Origin: Armatimonadota bacterium
GTDB lineage: Bacteria; Armatimonadota; Fimbriimonadia; Fimbriimonadales; Fimbriimonadaceae
Reading direction: 5' to 3'
DNA: 64,000 nt
Assembly: GCA_018268315.1 (NCBI GenBank)
Contig: JAFDWU010000002.1
Location: 391,638-455,637, forward strand
The position numbers and the translations under genes were made by a program. Below the pieces are notes generated by a model, which was not told the DNA's origin, made no database searches, and saw only the letters and a program-made list of their open reading frames with translations. Below, piece after piece: positions 41,503 through 50,778 of this stretch (positions are counted from its first letter, which is position 1; every line of letters begins with the position of its first letter).

Positions 41503-43680
41503 ATGAAAACCAGCACACGAACGCCGGTACGCCGTCGCGCTGAGCCGACCCCTCCCGCCCATCGAGGCTCCGAGTATCTTGGCATCTTCGTTTTTGCCTT
41601 AGCGGTCATTACAGGATTGTCCCTGGTGCTGAGCAATACCGGCATCTTCGGCCAGTTCTTCTCCTCTGTTTTCAGCCTGTTTTTTGGCAAAGGCGCCTTT
41701 GCCGCGCCGGTGCTTATTGCCCTGATCGGCTATGCGATGATTTCCGGAAAGAAGGCGCTTACGCTTACGCACTTCACTTTCGGGCTCATGCTCATCTTCC
41801 TATCCTTCCTCGGCGCGCTTGCGCGCGATGGCTCCGGCGACTTCTTGGATGTATCAAGTGCTTCCACCAGCGGAGGTTATGTAGGCGCAGTTATAGCATG
41901 GGCGTTTCACGGCCTCTTTGGTGAGGCGCGTTTCGTTGCGCTTGGTGCAGTCGGCATGGTTGGCATCCTTCTTTGCGCGAATATGTCGCTGAAGACCATG
42001 ACTCGGTTCTTGGTAGACCATTCGCGAAATGCGCGCGCCGACCGCCCCGAGCGACCGTTAAAGCAAGCAAGCACCCACGCCGTGGTTAGCCCTACTCAAG
42101 AGAGGATGGTTGGCAACTTCCGAGGCGACGACCAACCGGAGGAGGGCCGAGCAAAGCCAGCGCCTGTCTTCAAGGAGACCGCTGCCCAGGCAAGCTACAA
42201 CCTAGAAAGCGGGAGCCCGAAGGAGGGCTACCAACTGCCGCCTATTACTCTGCTTTCCGAACCGGCAAACCGGCCAAAGAGGAGTCAGCAGGAGATGCAG
42301 CGAAATATCGAGCGGCTTGAGGGGACGCTCGAAGAATTCGGCATCGATGCGAATGTTGTTGAGGTTGCCGCCGGCCCCACCGTCACCCGCTACGAAATCC
42401 AGCTTGGCCCCGGCATCAAGGTTTCTCGCATCGTTAACCTAGCCGATAACATCGCAATGAACCTAGCGGCATCGCATGTGCGCGTTGAGGCGCCGATTCC
42501 TGGGAAGGCGGCGATTGGCGTTGAGGTTCCAAACGCCCAACCCAATCCGGTCCTGCTGAGAGAAGTCTGCGATAGCAAAGTGTTCATGGAGAGCGCTTCG
42601 CGCCTTACCATCGCGCTGGGCCAGGACGTCAGCGGCGAAAACAAGTTTGCCGATCTTACGCGGATGCCTCACCTATTGATCGGTGGCGCGACGAACAGCG
42701 GAAAGTCAATCGGCCTCACCAGCATCATCATGAGCCTGCTGGTGCGGAACACGCCAAAGGATGTCCGGATGGTGATGATCGACCCTAAGCGGGTCGAGTT
42801 GACCATGTTCGACAACATCCCGCACTTGATGTGCCCGGTCATTCGAGATGTAAAGGAAGCACCCCTCGTTCTGCGCGCAGTTCAGCGCGAGATGGACCGC
42901 CGATACGATCTATTCTCCGAGAACTCGGTGCGAAACATTGAAGGCTGGAACGCCAAGGCCAGTTTCCAAGACAAGATGCCCTACATTGTTGTGGTCATCG
43001 ACGAGCTAGCCGATCTCATGATGCAGAGCGCGCAAGAGGTTGAAACCTCCATCTGTCGCCTAGCCCAGCTTGCGCGAGCAACGGGCATCCACCTGGTCAT
43101 CGCCACCCAGAGGCCGTCTGTTGACGTCATCACGGGCACTATCAAGGCCAATATCGCTTCGCGCATCGCCTTCACGGTCTCGTCCCAGATTGACTCGCGG
43201 ACGATTCTGGACCAAAAGGGCGCCGAATCCCTTATTGGCCGCGGCGACATGCTCTTTCTTCCGGTGGATGCCTCAAAGCCCGTGCGTATCCAAGGATGCT
43301 TTGTTTCAGAAGCCGAGATTGAGCGAGTGTGCAACTTCTGGCGCGCACAAGAAACGCCACACTTCACGCTTCAGCCGATCGAGGATGTTCAGGACCCACG
43401 GCGTGAAGCAGGTGATATTGGCGACAATGCGGATCCCCTGTGGGAAGAGTCCGTCCGCTGGGTAGTGGACCGCGGACAGGCATCGACATCAATGCTTCAA
43501 CGCCGGTTCTCGATTGGATTCCAACGTGCGTCTAGGCTATTGGACCTAATGGAGGAACGCGGAGTTGTCGGCCAAAGAGATGGCCCTCGCCCCCGAGAAG
43601 TCCTTATTGGCCACAGTGATTTAGATTCCGTTTTCGGTGGCGGATCACGCTATGAGACCGGTTGGGTCGACGAAGACTGA
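41503..43680 (+). CDS. ftsK: DNA translocase FtsK/SpoIIIE
   Basis: Pumps chromosomal DNA across the division septum (725 aa). Four N-terminal TM segments (about 25-165) are followed by a short linker (about 170-250), much shorter than in E. coli. The motor domain carries the FtsK-type Walker A LIGGATNSGKSIGL, MVMIDPKRVELTMF, the Walker B VVVIDELADLMM and ARATGIHLVIATQRPSVDVI. The gamma winged-helix domain at the end (WVVDRGQASTSMLQRRFSIG) recognises KOPS-type orientation sites. It has an own promoter after rodA. Confidence 0.97.
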   Translation: MKTSTRTPVRRRAEPTPPAHRGSEYLGIFVFALAVITGLSLVLSNTGIFGQFFSSVFSLFFGKGAFAAPVLIALIGYAMISGKKALTLTHFTFGLMLIFLSFLGALARDGSGDFLDVSSASTSGGYVGAVIAWAFHGLFGEARFVALGAVGMVGILLCANMSLKTMTRFLVDHSRNARADRPERPLKQASTHAVVSPTQERMVGNFRGDDQPEEGRAKPAPVFKETAAQASYNLESGSPKEGYQLPPITLLSEPANRPKRSQQEMQRNIERLEGTLEEFGIDANVVEVAAGPTVTRYEIQLGPGIKVSRIVNLADNIAMNLAASHVRVEAPIPGKAAIGVEVPNAQPNPVLLREVCDSKVFMESASRLTIALGQDVSGENKFADLTRMPHLLIGGATNSGKSIGLTSIIMSLLVRNTPKDVRMVMIDPKRVELTMFDNIPHLMCPVIRDVKEAPLVLRAVQREMDRRYDLFSENSVRNIEGWNAKASFQDKMPYIVVVIDELADLMMQSAQEVETSICRLAQLARATGIHLVIATQRPSVDVITGTIKANIASRIAFTVSSQIDSRTILDQKGAESLIGRGDMLFLPVDASKPVRIQGCFVSEAEIERVCNFWRAQETPHFTLQPIEDVQDPRREAGDIGDNADPLWEESVRWVVDRGQASTSMLQRRFSIGFQRASRLLDLMEERGVVGQRDGPRPREVLIGHSDLDSVFGGGSRYETGWVDED

Positions 43681-43778
43681 CATTTAAGTCGGATTTTCTG
43701 TGCTCACTTCATAATGCGCTGAACCATTGGGGTTACGAATCGTTCTAGGATTTGTATCCAATTTTTTGAGTTGATATT

Positions 43779-43982
43779 ATGAATCGAGCTTCCAACCTAA
43801 TTTTAATGACCGCAATTGTAGCTTCCATCAGTACCCGTCAGGCCTATGGCTACCTTGATCCGGGCTCAGGAAGCTTCCTTCTTCAAATGGTCGTCGCCGG
43901 CGTGTTGGGCGGGCTTTATACGATGAAAGCCACGATCCGTAGCGTCACCAGCGGCCTCCTGCGAAAGTCTCGCGCTAAGTGA
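43779..43982 (+). CDS. Small membrane protein with YLDPGSGS motif
   Basis: 67 aa, two hydrophobic segments. The N-terminus looks like a signal or anchor (LILMTAIVASIST), and the conserved core is YGYLDPGSGSFLLQMVVAGVLGG, followed by a basic tail (SGLLRKSRAK). Small proteins with this YLDPG motif recur beside polysaccharide or sulfatase-type genes; I know of no assigned function. The stop overlaps the GTG start of the downstream methyltransferase gene (GTGA). No clear promoter or strong ribosome-binding site is seen in the 98-bp gap from ftsK. Confidence 0.75.
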   Translation: MNRASNLILMTAIVASISTRQAYGYLDPGSGSFLLQMVVAGVLGGLYTMKATIRSVTSGLLRKSRAK

Positions 43983-45370
43983 CAACTCAGACGCCTGAAC
44001 GGTCAGGGCCACTGGCATCCTCATTCAGAGATCCGAGCGGATACCTGATTCATATTGATGGACGCCTTTGTCGGTTGGTAAAAGCCGTCTACGCCGCGCA
44101 TTACGACCGCTTGATGGAGAGCGGTTTGTACGCCGAACTCTCGGACAGCGGTTTATTAGTCCGCCATGAAGAAATAGCCTTGCCCTCAGGGCTTGGCGAA
44201 GATGCTTACAAACTTCTAAGACCGGAGCTAGTTCCGTTCATCAGCTACCCCTATGAATGGTGCTTCAGTCAGTATCGCGACGCAGCCCTTCTGACCCTCG
44301 ACATCGCTGAGAGAGCAATCGCGGCGGATATGGTGCTGAAGGACGCAAGCGCCTATAACGTGCAGTTCATAGGCAACCGTCCTGTCTTCATTGACACCCT
44401 GTCGTTTGAGCAGTACGACGCGACCAAGCCCTGGATAGCCTACGGCCAGTTCTGTCGGCACTTCCTCGCTCCGCTACTTTTGATGAGCCACGATGATGCG
44501 CGGCTAAACAAGTTGATGAGAAGTTTCATCGATGGAGTACCGCTTGATCTTGCTTCTAAGCTTCTTCCGGGTTCCACTAGGTTTTCTCCAGGAATCCTCC
44601 TCCACATTCACCAGCATGCCGCCTCTGAATTGAAGCAGGTAAATGCGCGAGAGCCATCAAGCGCGCCTACGCGCGCCTTTGGCAAGAATGCGATGCTCGG
44701 CTTGCTTGACAGCTTGAAGGGTCTGATCAAGAAGCTTTCCCCTCCCGGAGGCAAGACCGAATGGGGCGATTATTACAGCGACACAAATTACACCGAAGCT
44801 GGCTTCGAAGCTAAGAAGCAGTTGGTGAAGGAATTTCTTGCCGAAGTTAAGCCAGGAGTCGCTTGGGATCTGGGCGCCAACACGGGAGTTATGAGCCAGA
44901 TTGCAGTCGAGGCTGGTAACTACGTGGTTGCGTTCGATATCGACGCGAATGCGGTCGAGCGTAATTATGCTCGCCCGAAGCAATCCACCTTGATTCCACT
45001 GATCCAGGACTTTTCAAACCCATCTGCCTCAATCGGATGGGCTAACGCCGAACGCCCAGGGCTCATGCAGAGAGGGCCAGCCGACACGCTTCTTGCGCTT
45101 GCCGTAATCCACCACTTGGCGATTGGGAATAACGTACCCCTTCCCCAGATCGCCGATTGGTTCGCCGATCTTGGTAAGAACTTGATCATTGAGTTTGTGC
45201 CCAAGCACGACAGCCAGGTGAAACGCCTGCTCCTTCACCGCGAGGACATTTTCACGACTTACGACCAAGCGAACTTCGAGGAGGTGATGACAAAGCGATG
45301 GAAGATGATCCGAAAAGCGTCGATTTCAGAAACCGAAAGAACGCTCTATTTGTTCGAGCGAAAAAGCTAA
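43979..45370 (+). CDS. Kinase-like N-terminal domain fused to class I SAM methyltransferase (NoeA-like)
   Basis: 463 aa, start GTG 43979. The N-terminal half (about 1-225) has a kinase-like block, VLKDASAYNVQFIGNRPVF followed by IDTLSFE, which resembles the DxxxxN and Mg-binding D motifs of small-molecule kinases. The C-terminal half is a Rossmann methyltransferase: AWDLGANTGVMSQIAVEAG is motif I, VVAFDIDANAVE motif II, LLALAVIHHLAIG the catalytic-region motif. The arrangement matches NoeA-like proteins of Nod-factor and polysaccharide gene clusters. It overlaps both neighbours, the YLDPG protein (4 bp) and the sulfatase-like gene (73 bp). The substrate is probably a glycan or lipid; inference only. 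Confidence 0.8.
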   Translation: MTTQTPERSGPLASSFRDPSGYLIHIDGRLCRLVKAVYAAHYDRLMESGLYAELSDSGLLVRHEEIALPSGLGEDAYKLLRPELVPFISYPYEWCFSQYRDAALLTLDIAERAIAADMVLKDASAYNVQFIGNRPVFIDTLSFEQYDATKPWIAYGQFCRHFLAPLLLMSHDDARLNKLMRSFIDGVPLDLASKLLPGSTRFSPGILLHIHQHAASELKQVNAREPSSAPTRAFGKNAMLGLLDSLKGLIKKLSPPGGKTEWGDYYSDTNYTEAGFEAKKQLVKEFLAEVKPGVAWDLGANTGVMSQIAVEAGNYVVAFDIDANAVERNYARPKQSTLIPLIQDFSNPSASIGWANAERPGLMQRGPADTLLALAVIHHLAIGNNVPLPQIADWFADLGKNLIIEFVPKHDSQVKRLLLHREDIFTTYDQANFEEVMTKRWKMIRKASISETERTLYLFERKS

Positions 45371-46938
45371 GCGCAGCCCTCCCCATCTTCCCGGTCTTCT
45401 TTGCCGCGTATCCGATTCTCTCGATCTATTCGGCGAACGCAAACACGATCCTGATAAGCGAAGTCTATCGGCCCATGGCGGTAGCCGGCGTTTTACTATT
45501 GGCTGTCTGGTCCCTGCTGTGGGCGATCCTGCGCAATCCGCACCGAGCCGCCATTCTCACAACCATGGTGTTTCTCTCAATCTTCATGTATGGCATCGTC
45601 CTGGATGCACTAAGGAGGAACAACGTCATCCTCGCCATAGTCGGCATAGAGAACTACCCCTATATCTTTTGGACTCTGGCACTCGCAGTAACCGGGATGC
45701 TTTTCTGGAAAGCCGGCCCGGCGGTGACCAAGAAGATGACAGTTTTTGGCGGGCTTGTGCTTGTAGCAGCCGCAGTTCCGATTGCTCTGCGGCATGATGG
45801 ACCTAAGTCAAGCAATACCGGCAGAGGAAATTCCCCATTCTTTCAGGCACCTAAGGTCGAAGCAAAAAACAAGCCAGACGTGTACTTCATCGTCCTTGAC
45901 GGGCATGGGCGAGAAGACAGCCTCAAGAAGTACATCCAGACCGACACCAGCAGCTTTACAGCCGATTTGCAGGCAATGGGCTTCCGAGTTCTTCCCAAAT
46001 CAAACTCAACTTACTGCCAAACGGAGCTCTCCATCAGCGCTGCTTTGAATGGCCTGCCCCTAGACCAACTGATACCGGCGTTCAATCCCCAATCGACGGA
46101 TCGGTTTATCCTCCGTCAAATGATCGATCAAAGCGGTAGCGCGGCTTTTCTGAACAGGATGGGTTACTCGGTTGCGGCAATCGATTCCGGCTATTATGGG
46201 GTCAGTTTCAAGCATGCCGACGTCCGTAACACCAGAATAACAGGGCTCTCTAACTTCGAGACGCTGTTAGCCGGGCTTACCCCTTTTCACAATTTGTCAC
46301 TCGTGCGCAACTCTGAGCGCAGGGCCTATATCCAGAATGCCCTCAGGAACCTCACGGACATTACGTCGCGATCCGGTCACCCATCATTCGTGATGTGCCA
46401 CATCCTGTGCCCGCACCCAGACTTCGTTTTTTCGGCGTCCGGTGAGGACACGAAGCTGCGAGTTGCCGATGAGCTTGCTGATGGCAACACCTACTTTGCA
46501 GTTGGGGGAACACCTGAGAGCTACCGTGCCGGCTACTCGGGACAAGTTAAGTACATCGATGACCAGATTAGGAACGCCCTGCGGGCGATCATCAATGCGT
46601 CCCATGGGAACGTCGTGATCTTTCTTGTGGGAGACCACGGTTCAAAGCTATACATGGACAACGATGACATCCATAACACCGATCCCAGGGAGTGCTTCGC
46701 GAATCTATGCGCAATCTATGGTCCTGACGAACTAAAGAACGCTTATAAGGACGACAGCACGCTCGTCAACCTGCTCCCCATTGGCTTTAACACCTTGTTC
46801 GGAACCAGCTTTCCAACTTATCCCGACCGCAGCTACTACTCCACCTGGGAGCTACCCTATGTGTTCACCGACGTCACCAACAAGCTCAACAGCACGGCGC
46901 CGGTGCCATCGGTTCCACCCGCGTATAAGCCCAAGTAA
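45298..46938 (+). CDS. Membrane-anchored sulfatase/alkaline-phosphatase-fold protein
   Basis: 546 aa. Five hydrophobic segments cover about residues 24-165 (LPIFPVFFAAYPILSIYSA first); the soluble C-terminal domain has the alkaline phosphatase superfamily fold. DVYFIVLDGHGREDSL gives the first metal ligand and FLVGDHGSKLYMDND the second Asp-His pair; TYCQTELSISAALNGLPL probably contains the nucleophile region, and SFVMCHILCPHPDFVF the further histidine. Such proteins transfer or remove sulfate, phosphoethanolamine or phosphoglycerol on surface glycans. The start ATG 45298 lies inside the methyltransferase gene (73-bp overlap), with GAGGAGGTGA 10 nt upstream. Probably acts at the outer face of the inner membrane. 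Confidence 0.8.
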   Translation: MEDDPKSVDFRNRKNALFVRAKKLSAALPIFPVFFAAYPILSIYSANANTILISEVYRPMAVAGVLLLAVWSLLWAILRNPHRAAILTTMVFLSIFMYGIVLDALRRNNVILAIVGIENYPYIFWTLALAVTGMLFWKAGPAVTKKMTVFGGLVLVAAAVPIALRHDGPKSSNTGRGNSPFFQAPKVEAKNKPDVYFIVLDGHGREDSLKKYIQTDTSSFTADLQAMGFRVLPKSNSTYCQTELSISAALNGLPLDQLIPAFNPQSTDRFILRQMIDQSGSAAFLNRMGYSVAAIDSGYYGVSFKHADVRNTRITGLSNFETLLAGLTPFHNLSLVRNSERRAYIQNALRNLTDITSRSGHPSFVMCHILCPHPDFVFSASGEDTKLRVADELADGNTYFAVGGTPESYRAGYSGQVKYIDDQIRNALRAIINASHGNVVIFLVGDHGSKLYMDNDDIHNTDPRECFANLCAIYGPDELKNAYKDDSTLVNLLPIGFNTLFGTSFPTYPDRSYYSTWELPYVFTDVTNKLNSTAPVPSVPPAYKPK

Positions 46939-46941
46939 GCA

Positions 46942-48459
46942 TTAGCCGACGGAGCCTTCAAGGCTCACGCCAAGGAGCTTCTGAGCCTCGACGGCAAACT
47001 CCATTGGTAGCTCTCTGAAGACGTCCTTGCAGAAGCCGCTGACGATCATATTCACGGCGTCTTCCGTGGGAATCCCGCGCTGGCTGCAGTAGAAAATCTG
47101 GTCCTCGCCAATCTTGGACGTTGAGGCTTCGTGCTCAACCGTCGCGGTTGGGTTCTTCACTTCGATATACGGGAACGTGTGCGCGCCACAACGGTCGCCC
47201 ATCAGCATCGAATCGCACTGGCTGTAATTGCGCGCGTTCTCCGCGCCTGCGTTGATCTTCACTAGCCCGCGGTACGTGTTCTGGCCGTGCCCGGCGCTAA
47301 TACCCTTGGCCACAATCGTCGAGCGGGTGTTCTTGCCAATGTGGATCATCTTCGTGCCGGTATCTGCCTGCTGCCGGTTAGCGGTAAGTGCAACGCTGTA
47401 GAACTCCCCAATGGAGTCATCACCCTGCAAAATCACGCTCGGGTACTTCCAAGTGATCGAGGAGCCCGTTTCAACCTGAGTCCAGGTGATCTTCGACGCC
47501 TTGCCCTGGCACTTGCCACGCTTCGTAACGAAGTTGTAAATTCCGCCCTTGCCCTCTTTGTCGCCGGGGTACCAGTTCTGGACGGTGCTGTACTTAATGG
47601 TTGCGTTATCGCCCGCGGCAACAAGCTCAACCACTGCCGCGTGAAGCTGGTTCTCATCGCGCATCGGGGCGGTGCAGCCTTCGAGGTAGCTCACATAAGC
47701 GCCTTCCTCGGCGATGATGAGAGTTCGCTCGAACTGGCCGGTCTTCTCCGCATTGATTCGGAAATAGGTGCTGAGCTCCATCGGGCAGCGAACGCCCTTG
47801 GGGATGTAAACGAACGAGCCATCCGAGAAGACGGCGGAGTTCAAAGTCGCATAGTAGTTGTCGCTGTACGGCACCACCGAGCCGAGATACTTCTGAACCA
47901 GCTCAGGGTGATCCTTCACTGCTTCTTGGATCGAACAGAAGATGACGCCGATCTCTTTCAGCTTCTCTTTGAAGGTGGTGACCACGCTCACGCTATCGAA
48001 GACAGCGTCAACCGCGACGCCGGAAAGCGGGATCTGACGGGCATCAGCTGCGGAGGGCGCGGCGCCCTTCACATTCAGCAGAACCTTCTGCTCGTCCACC
48101 GGAATACCGAGCTTTTCAAAGGTGCGAAGGATCTCTGGATCGGCCTCATCAAGGCTATTCAGAACCGGCTTCATGCGCGGCGCCGAGTAGTAGATGATGT
48201 CTTGCAGGTTCACCGGCGGGTACTTGACGTTCGGCCAGTGAGGCTCCGTCATTGTTTGAAGCTTTCGGTAAGCCTTCAGTCGCCATTCAAGCAGCCATTC
48301 CGGCTCATTCTTCTTCTTGGAAATCGTGCGGACGACGTCTTCGTTCAGTCCCGGTGCAAGCTGATCGGCGTCGACATCGACAGACCATCCATGCTCGTAC
48401 TCGCGGTTGGCAAATTGCTCTAATAACGCTGTGCTAGCGTCAAGTTCCTGTTCACTCAT
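46942..48459 (-). CDS. sufB: Fe-S cluster assembly protein SufB
   Basis: Scaffold subunit of the SufBC2D complex that builds iron-sulfur clusters (505 aa). Family blocks are [56 protein letters not shown] and [20 protein letters not shown] near its centre; the C-terminal part includes [20 protein letters not shown] and the final [10 protein letters not shown]. Downstream on this strand the window shows no sufC, sufD or sufS, so the operon is split or ends here; it is convergent with the sulfatase-like gene with a 3-bp gap. The short intergenic region to hutH (111 bp) carries a TAGAAT-like -10 for this strand near 48516, unproven. Confidence 0.96.
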   Translation of the reverse strand: MSEQELDASTALLEQFANREYEHGWSVDVDADQLAPGLNEDVVRTISKKKNEPEWLLEWRLKAYRKLQTMTEPHWPNVKYPPVNLQDIIYYSAPRMKPVLNSLDEADPEILRTFEKLGIPVDEQKVLLNVKGAAPSAADARQIPLSGVAVDAVFDSVSVVTTFKEKLKEIGVIFCSIQEAVKDHPELVQKYLGSVVPYSDNYYATLNSAVFSDGSFVYIPKGVRCPMELSTYFRINAEKTGQFERTLIIAEEGAYVSYLEGCTAPMRDENQLHAAVVELVAAGDNATIKYSTVQNWYPGDKEGKGGIYNFVTKRGKCQGKASKITWTQVETGSSITWKYPSVILQGDDSIGEFYSVALTANRQQADTGTKMIHIGKNTRSTIVAKGISAGHGQNTYRGLVKINAGAENARNYSQCDSMLMGDRCGAHTFPYIEVKNPTATVEHEASTSKIGEDQIFYCSQRGIPTEDAVNMIVSGFCKDVFRELPMEFAVEAQKLLGVSLEGSVG

Positions 48460-48570
48460 GTTGTTTTAGCGTCAACGTCCACCAGGCAGCACCTGCATCA
48501 CGCGCGCTCTTTCTATTCTATACGAAACCGTGCAGATAAAACTGATGCCGGGGAGAGTAAATTCAACGCT

Positions 48571-50064
48571 ATGCTCTCGCTCTCTGGCCAATCGCTGACC
48601 CTTGAAGAACTCGAAGAGGTTGCCTATCGAGGGCGAGTCGTCTCGCTCGATTCCGCTGCACGCAAGGAAATGGAACGAAGCCTTGCCGTGGTTCGCGACA
48701 TTGTTGAGAGCAACAACCGGATTTATGGCGTAAACACAGGGTTTGGTCGCCTATCCGACGTCAGCGTGGGCCATGACGAGTTGAAGGCGCTACAGCTTAA
48801 CTTGGTCCGTTCACACGCCTGTGGAGTTGGGCAGCCCCTCAGCGAGCCAGAGACCCGCGCGATGCTGTTGCTGCGAGCGAACGTGCTTGCCAAGGGCCTG
48901 ACGGGCGCAAGGCCGGTTGTCGCGGAGACCCTGCTGCTGATGCTGAATCGCGGTGTGCTTCCGGTGGTGCCGGAAAAAGGCTCGGTAGGCGCTAGCGGAG
49001 ACCTCGCCCCCCTCGCCCATCTTGCCCTCACCGCCCTCGGCGAAGGCGAAGCCTTCTACAAGGGCGTCCGCATGCCTTCCGCCGAGGCGATGAAGCTGGC
49101 CGGCATTGAGACGATTCACTTGGAGGCCAAAGAAGGGCTGGCGATGCTGAACGGCACGCAGGCAATTCTTGCCTTGGGCGGCTTAGCTCTCGCGCGGGGC
49201 CTTCGCGCGGTCCGTTCTGCCACGACGGCGGGCGCGATGTCCCTGGAAGCTCTCATGGGCACTCCTGCCGCATTCGACGAAAGGCTGCACCTGGCTCGCC
49301 CCCACCCCGGCCAAATCGCCGTAGCAGCACACCTGCGCTCCCTGCTCGCCGATAGCGAGATTCGAGAATCGCATCGAGAGAACGACCCGCGTGTGCAAGA
49401 TGCCTATTCCTTGCGCTGCATGCCCCAGGTTCATGGCGCAGTCCTCGACACACTTAGCCATGCCAAGCGAGTGGTTGAGATCGAAATGGGCTCGGCAACC
49501 GATAACCCCATCGTCTTCCCTGAAACCGGCGAGGTCATCAGCGGCGGCAACTTCCACGGCGCGCCGGTCGCCCAAGTAATGGATTTCGCCGCCATCGCGC
49601 TCACCGATCTTGGCGCGATCAGCGAGCGCCGTATCGACCGCCTGGTGAACCCAGATGCCAACGAAGGCATGCCCGCCTTCCTCTCGCCTAGCGCGGGGGT
49701 CAGCAGCGGATTCATGATCGCCCAGGTCACCGCGGCGGCGCTGCTGGCCGAGTGTCGGGTGCTTTCCCATCCTTCTTCGGTGGACAGCGTCCCCACATCC
49801 GGCGGCAAAGAGGACCATGTCTCAATGGGAACTACCGGCGCAGCAAAGCTGCGAACAGTTGTCGAAAACGTGGAAACGATCATCGGCATCGAGTTCATGT
49901 GCGCTGCTCAGGGACTGGAGTTCCGCAAGCCGTTGCGTCCGGGCAAAGCGGTTGAGAGCGTGTACCAAGATATCCGCAAGCGAGTGGCGCCCCTCCAGGA
50001 AGACCGCATCCTCTCGGGCGACATCGCCGCCCTCGCCGAGTTCGTGCGAGACCTACGGGTTTAA
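48571..50064 (+). CDS. hutH: Histidine ammonia-lyase
   Basis: First step of histidine breakdown: histidine to urocanate plus ammonia. The autocatalytic MIO cofactor forms from A141-S142-G143 in GSVGASGDLAPLAH. IYGVNTGFGRLSDV and EMGSATDNPIVFPETG confirm the family, and the length (497 aa) is typical. GGGGAGAG lies near 48550, about 15 nt before the ATG. It is divergent from sufB and is the first gene of the hut cluster, followed by an aquaporin and hutU-hutG-hutI on the same strand. Confidence 0.97.
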   Translation: MLSLSGQSLTLEELEEVAYRGRVVSLDSAARKEMERSLAVVRDIVESNNRIYGVNTGFGRLSDVSVGHDELKALQLNLVRSHACGVGQPLSEPETRAMLLLRANVLAKGLTGARPVVAETLLLMLNRGVLPVVPEKGSVGASGDLAPLAHLALTALGEGEAFYKGVRMPSAEAMKLAGIETIHLEAKEGLAMLNGTQAILALGGLALARGLRAVRSATTAGAMSLEALMGTPAAFDERLHLARPHPGQIAVAAHLRSLLADSEIRESHRENDPRVQDAYSLRCMPQVHGAVLDTLSHAKRVVEIEMGSATDNPIVFPETGEVISGGNFHGAPVAQVMDFAAIALTDLGAISERRIDRLVNPDANEGMPAFLSPSAGVSSGFMIAQVTAAALLAECRVLSHPSSVDSVPTSGGKEDHVSMGTTGAAKLRTVVENVETIIGIEFMCAAQGLEFRKPLRPGKAVESVYQDIRKRVAPLQEDRILSGDIAALAEFVRDLRV

Positions 50065-50099
50065 CTCGAAGCGGCTCAAACGACTTTTGCTACGTCCTT

Positions 50100-50117
50100 G
50101 CTGTAACTGGTTACAGC
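50100..50117 (+). promoter_or_regulatory. Perfect palindrome abutting the aquaporin start
   Basis: GCTGTAAC-TG-GTTACAGC, 8-bp arms, immediately before ATG 50118. It could be an operator for a dimeric repressor or, in RNA, a hairpin covering the start. No Shine-Dalgarno sequence is visible for the aquaporin. It does not recur as a perfect copy upstream of the other hut genes. Confidence 0.65.
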
Positions 50118-50744
50118 ATGAAACTGCTCTGCGAATTTGTCGGAACGTTCCTCTTTTTACTTGTCATCTCGATCACGCCCGATGGTCCGACCAAAGCGAT
50201 GGTCATCGGCACGATCTTGATGGTGATGGTCTTCATGGGGGGCGCCTTCTCCGGCGCTCACTATAATCCGGCCGTCACCTTGGGCGTCGCGCTTCGCAAG
50301 AAGATGCCCGCGGGCGATGTGATTCCCTACATGCTGGTTCAATTTGCCGCCGGCGTTTCCGCTTTCCTTGTCGGCTGGTGGCTTACCAACAAGACTCCGG
50401 GCATCGCCCCCGCTCTCGACGCAACCATTCCCCAAGCACTGATAACGGAGATGATCTTCACCTTCGGCCTTGTTATGACGGTGCTTTGCGTAACCTCCCC
50501 CCAGAACAAGGGGAACAGCTACTTTGGCCTTGCCATCGGCTTTTTCATCTTCGCGGCGGCTTCCGCCGGAGGGCCGATTTCCGGCGGCGCTTTCAACCCC
50601 GCGGTTGGGCTTTCCGCCACGCTTGTTAAAGCATTAGTAGGTGGAGGCAACTGGAGCCACCTCTGGCTCTACATCGCCGGGCCCTTCGTCGGCGCGATCC
50701 TTGCCGCACTGGTGTACGGCGAGATCAACCGCGAAGACCGCTAG
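50118..50744 (+). CDS. Aquaporin/MIP family channel with non-canonical selectivity filter
   Basis: 208-aa channel with six TM helices and both half-helix motifs: FSGAHYNPAVTLG and SGGAFNPAVGLS. In water channels and GlpF the second motif is NPAR; here the arginine of the ar/R filter is Val. By alignment on the preceding Pro, the H5 filter position also appears to be Ala rather than His or Gly. A wider, less polar pore is therefore expected, as in plant TIPs with NPAV, which conduct ammonia, urea or peroxide. It lies between hutH and hutU on the same strand. A role in moving ammonia or formamide made by histidine catabolism is inference from position. Confidence 0.88.
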   Translation: MKLLCEFVGTFLFLLVISITPDGPTKAMVIGTILMVMVFMGGAFSGAHYNPAVTLGVALRKKMPAGDVIPYMLVQFAAGVSAFLVGWWLTNKTPGIAPALDATIPQALITEMIFTFGLVMTVLCVTSPQNKGNSYFGLAIGFFIFAAASAGGPISGGAFNPAVGLSATLVKALVGGGNWSHLWLYIAGPFVGAILAALVYGEINREDR

Positions 50745-50764
50745 GTTCGGTCACAGCAAGTTCG

Positions 50765-50770
50765 GATAAC
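50765..50770 (+). promoter_or_regulatory. -10-like element upstream of hutU, leaderless candidate
   Basis: GATAAC ending 8 nt before ATG 50779 in the 34-bp gap; weaker than the other leaderless candidates. Confidence 0.3.
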
Positions 50771-50778
50771 ATGAAGGC

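Noticed and set aside
47287-48423. Plus-strand 378-aa open frame
   Set aside because: Lies wholly antisense to sufB, and its repetitive His/Arg/Leu composition is typical of a shadow frame in GC-rich DNA.
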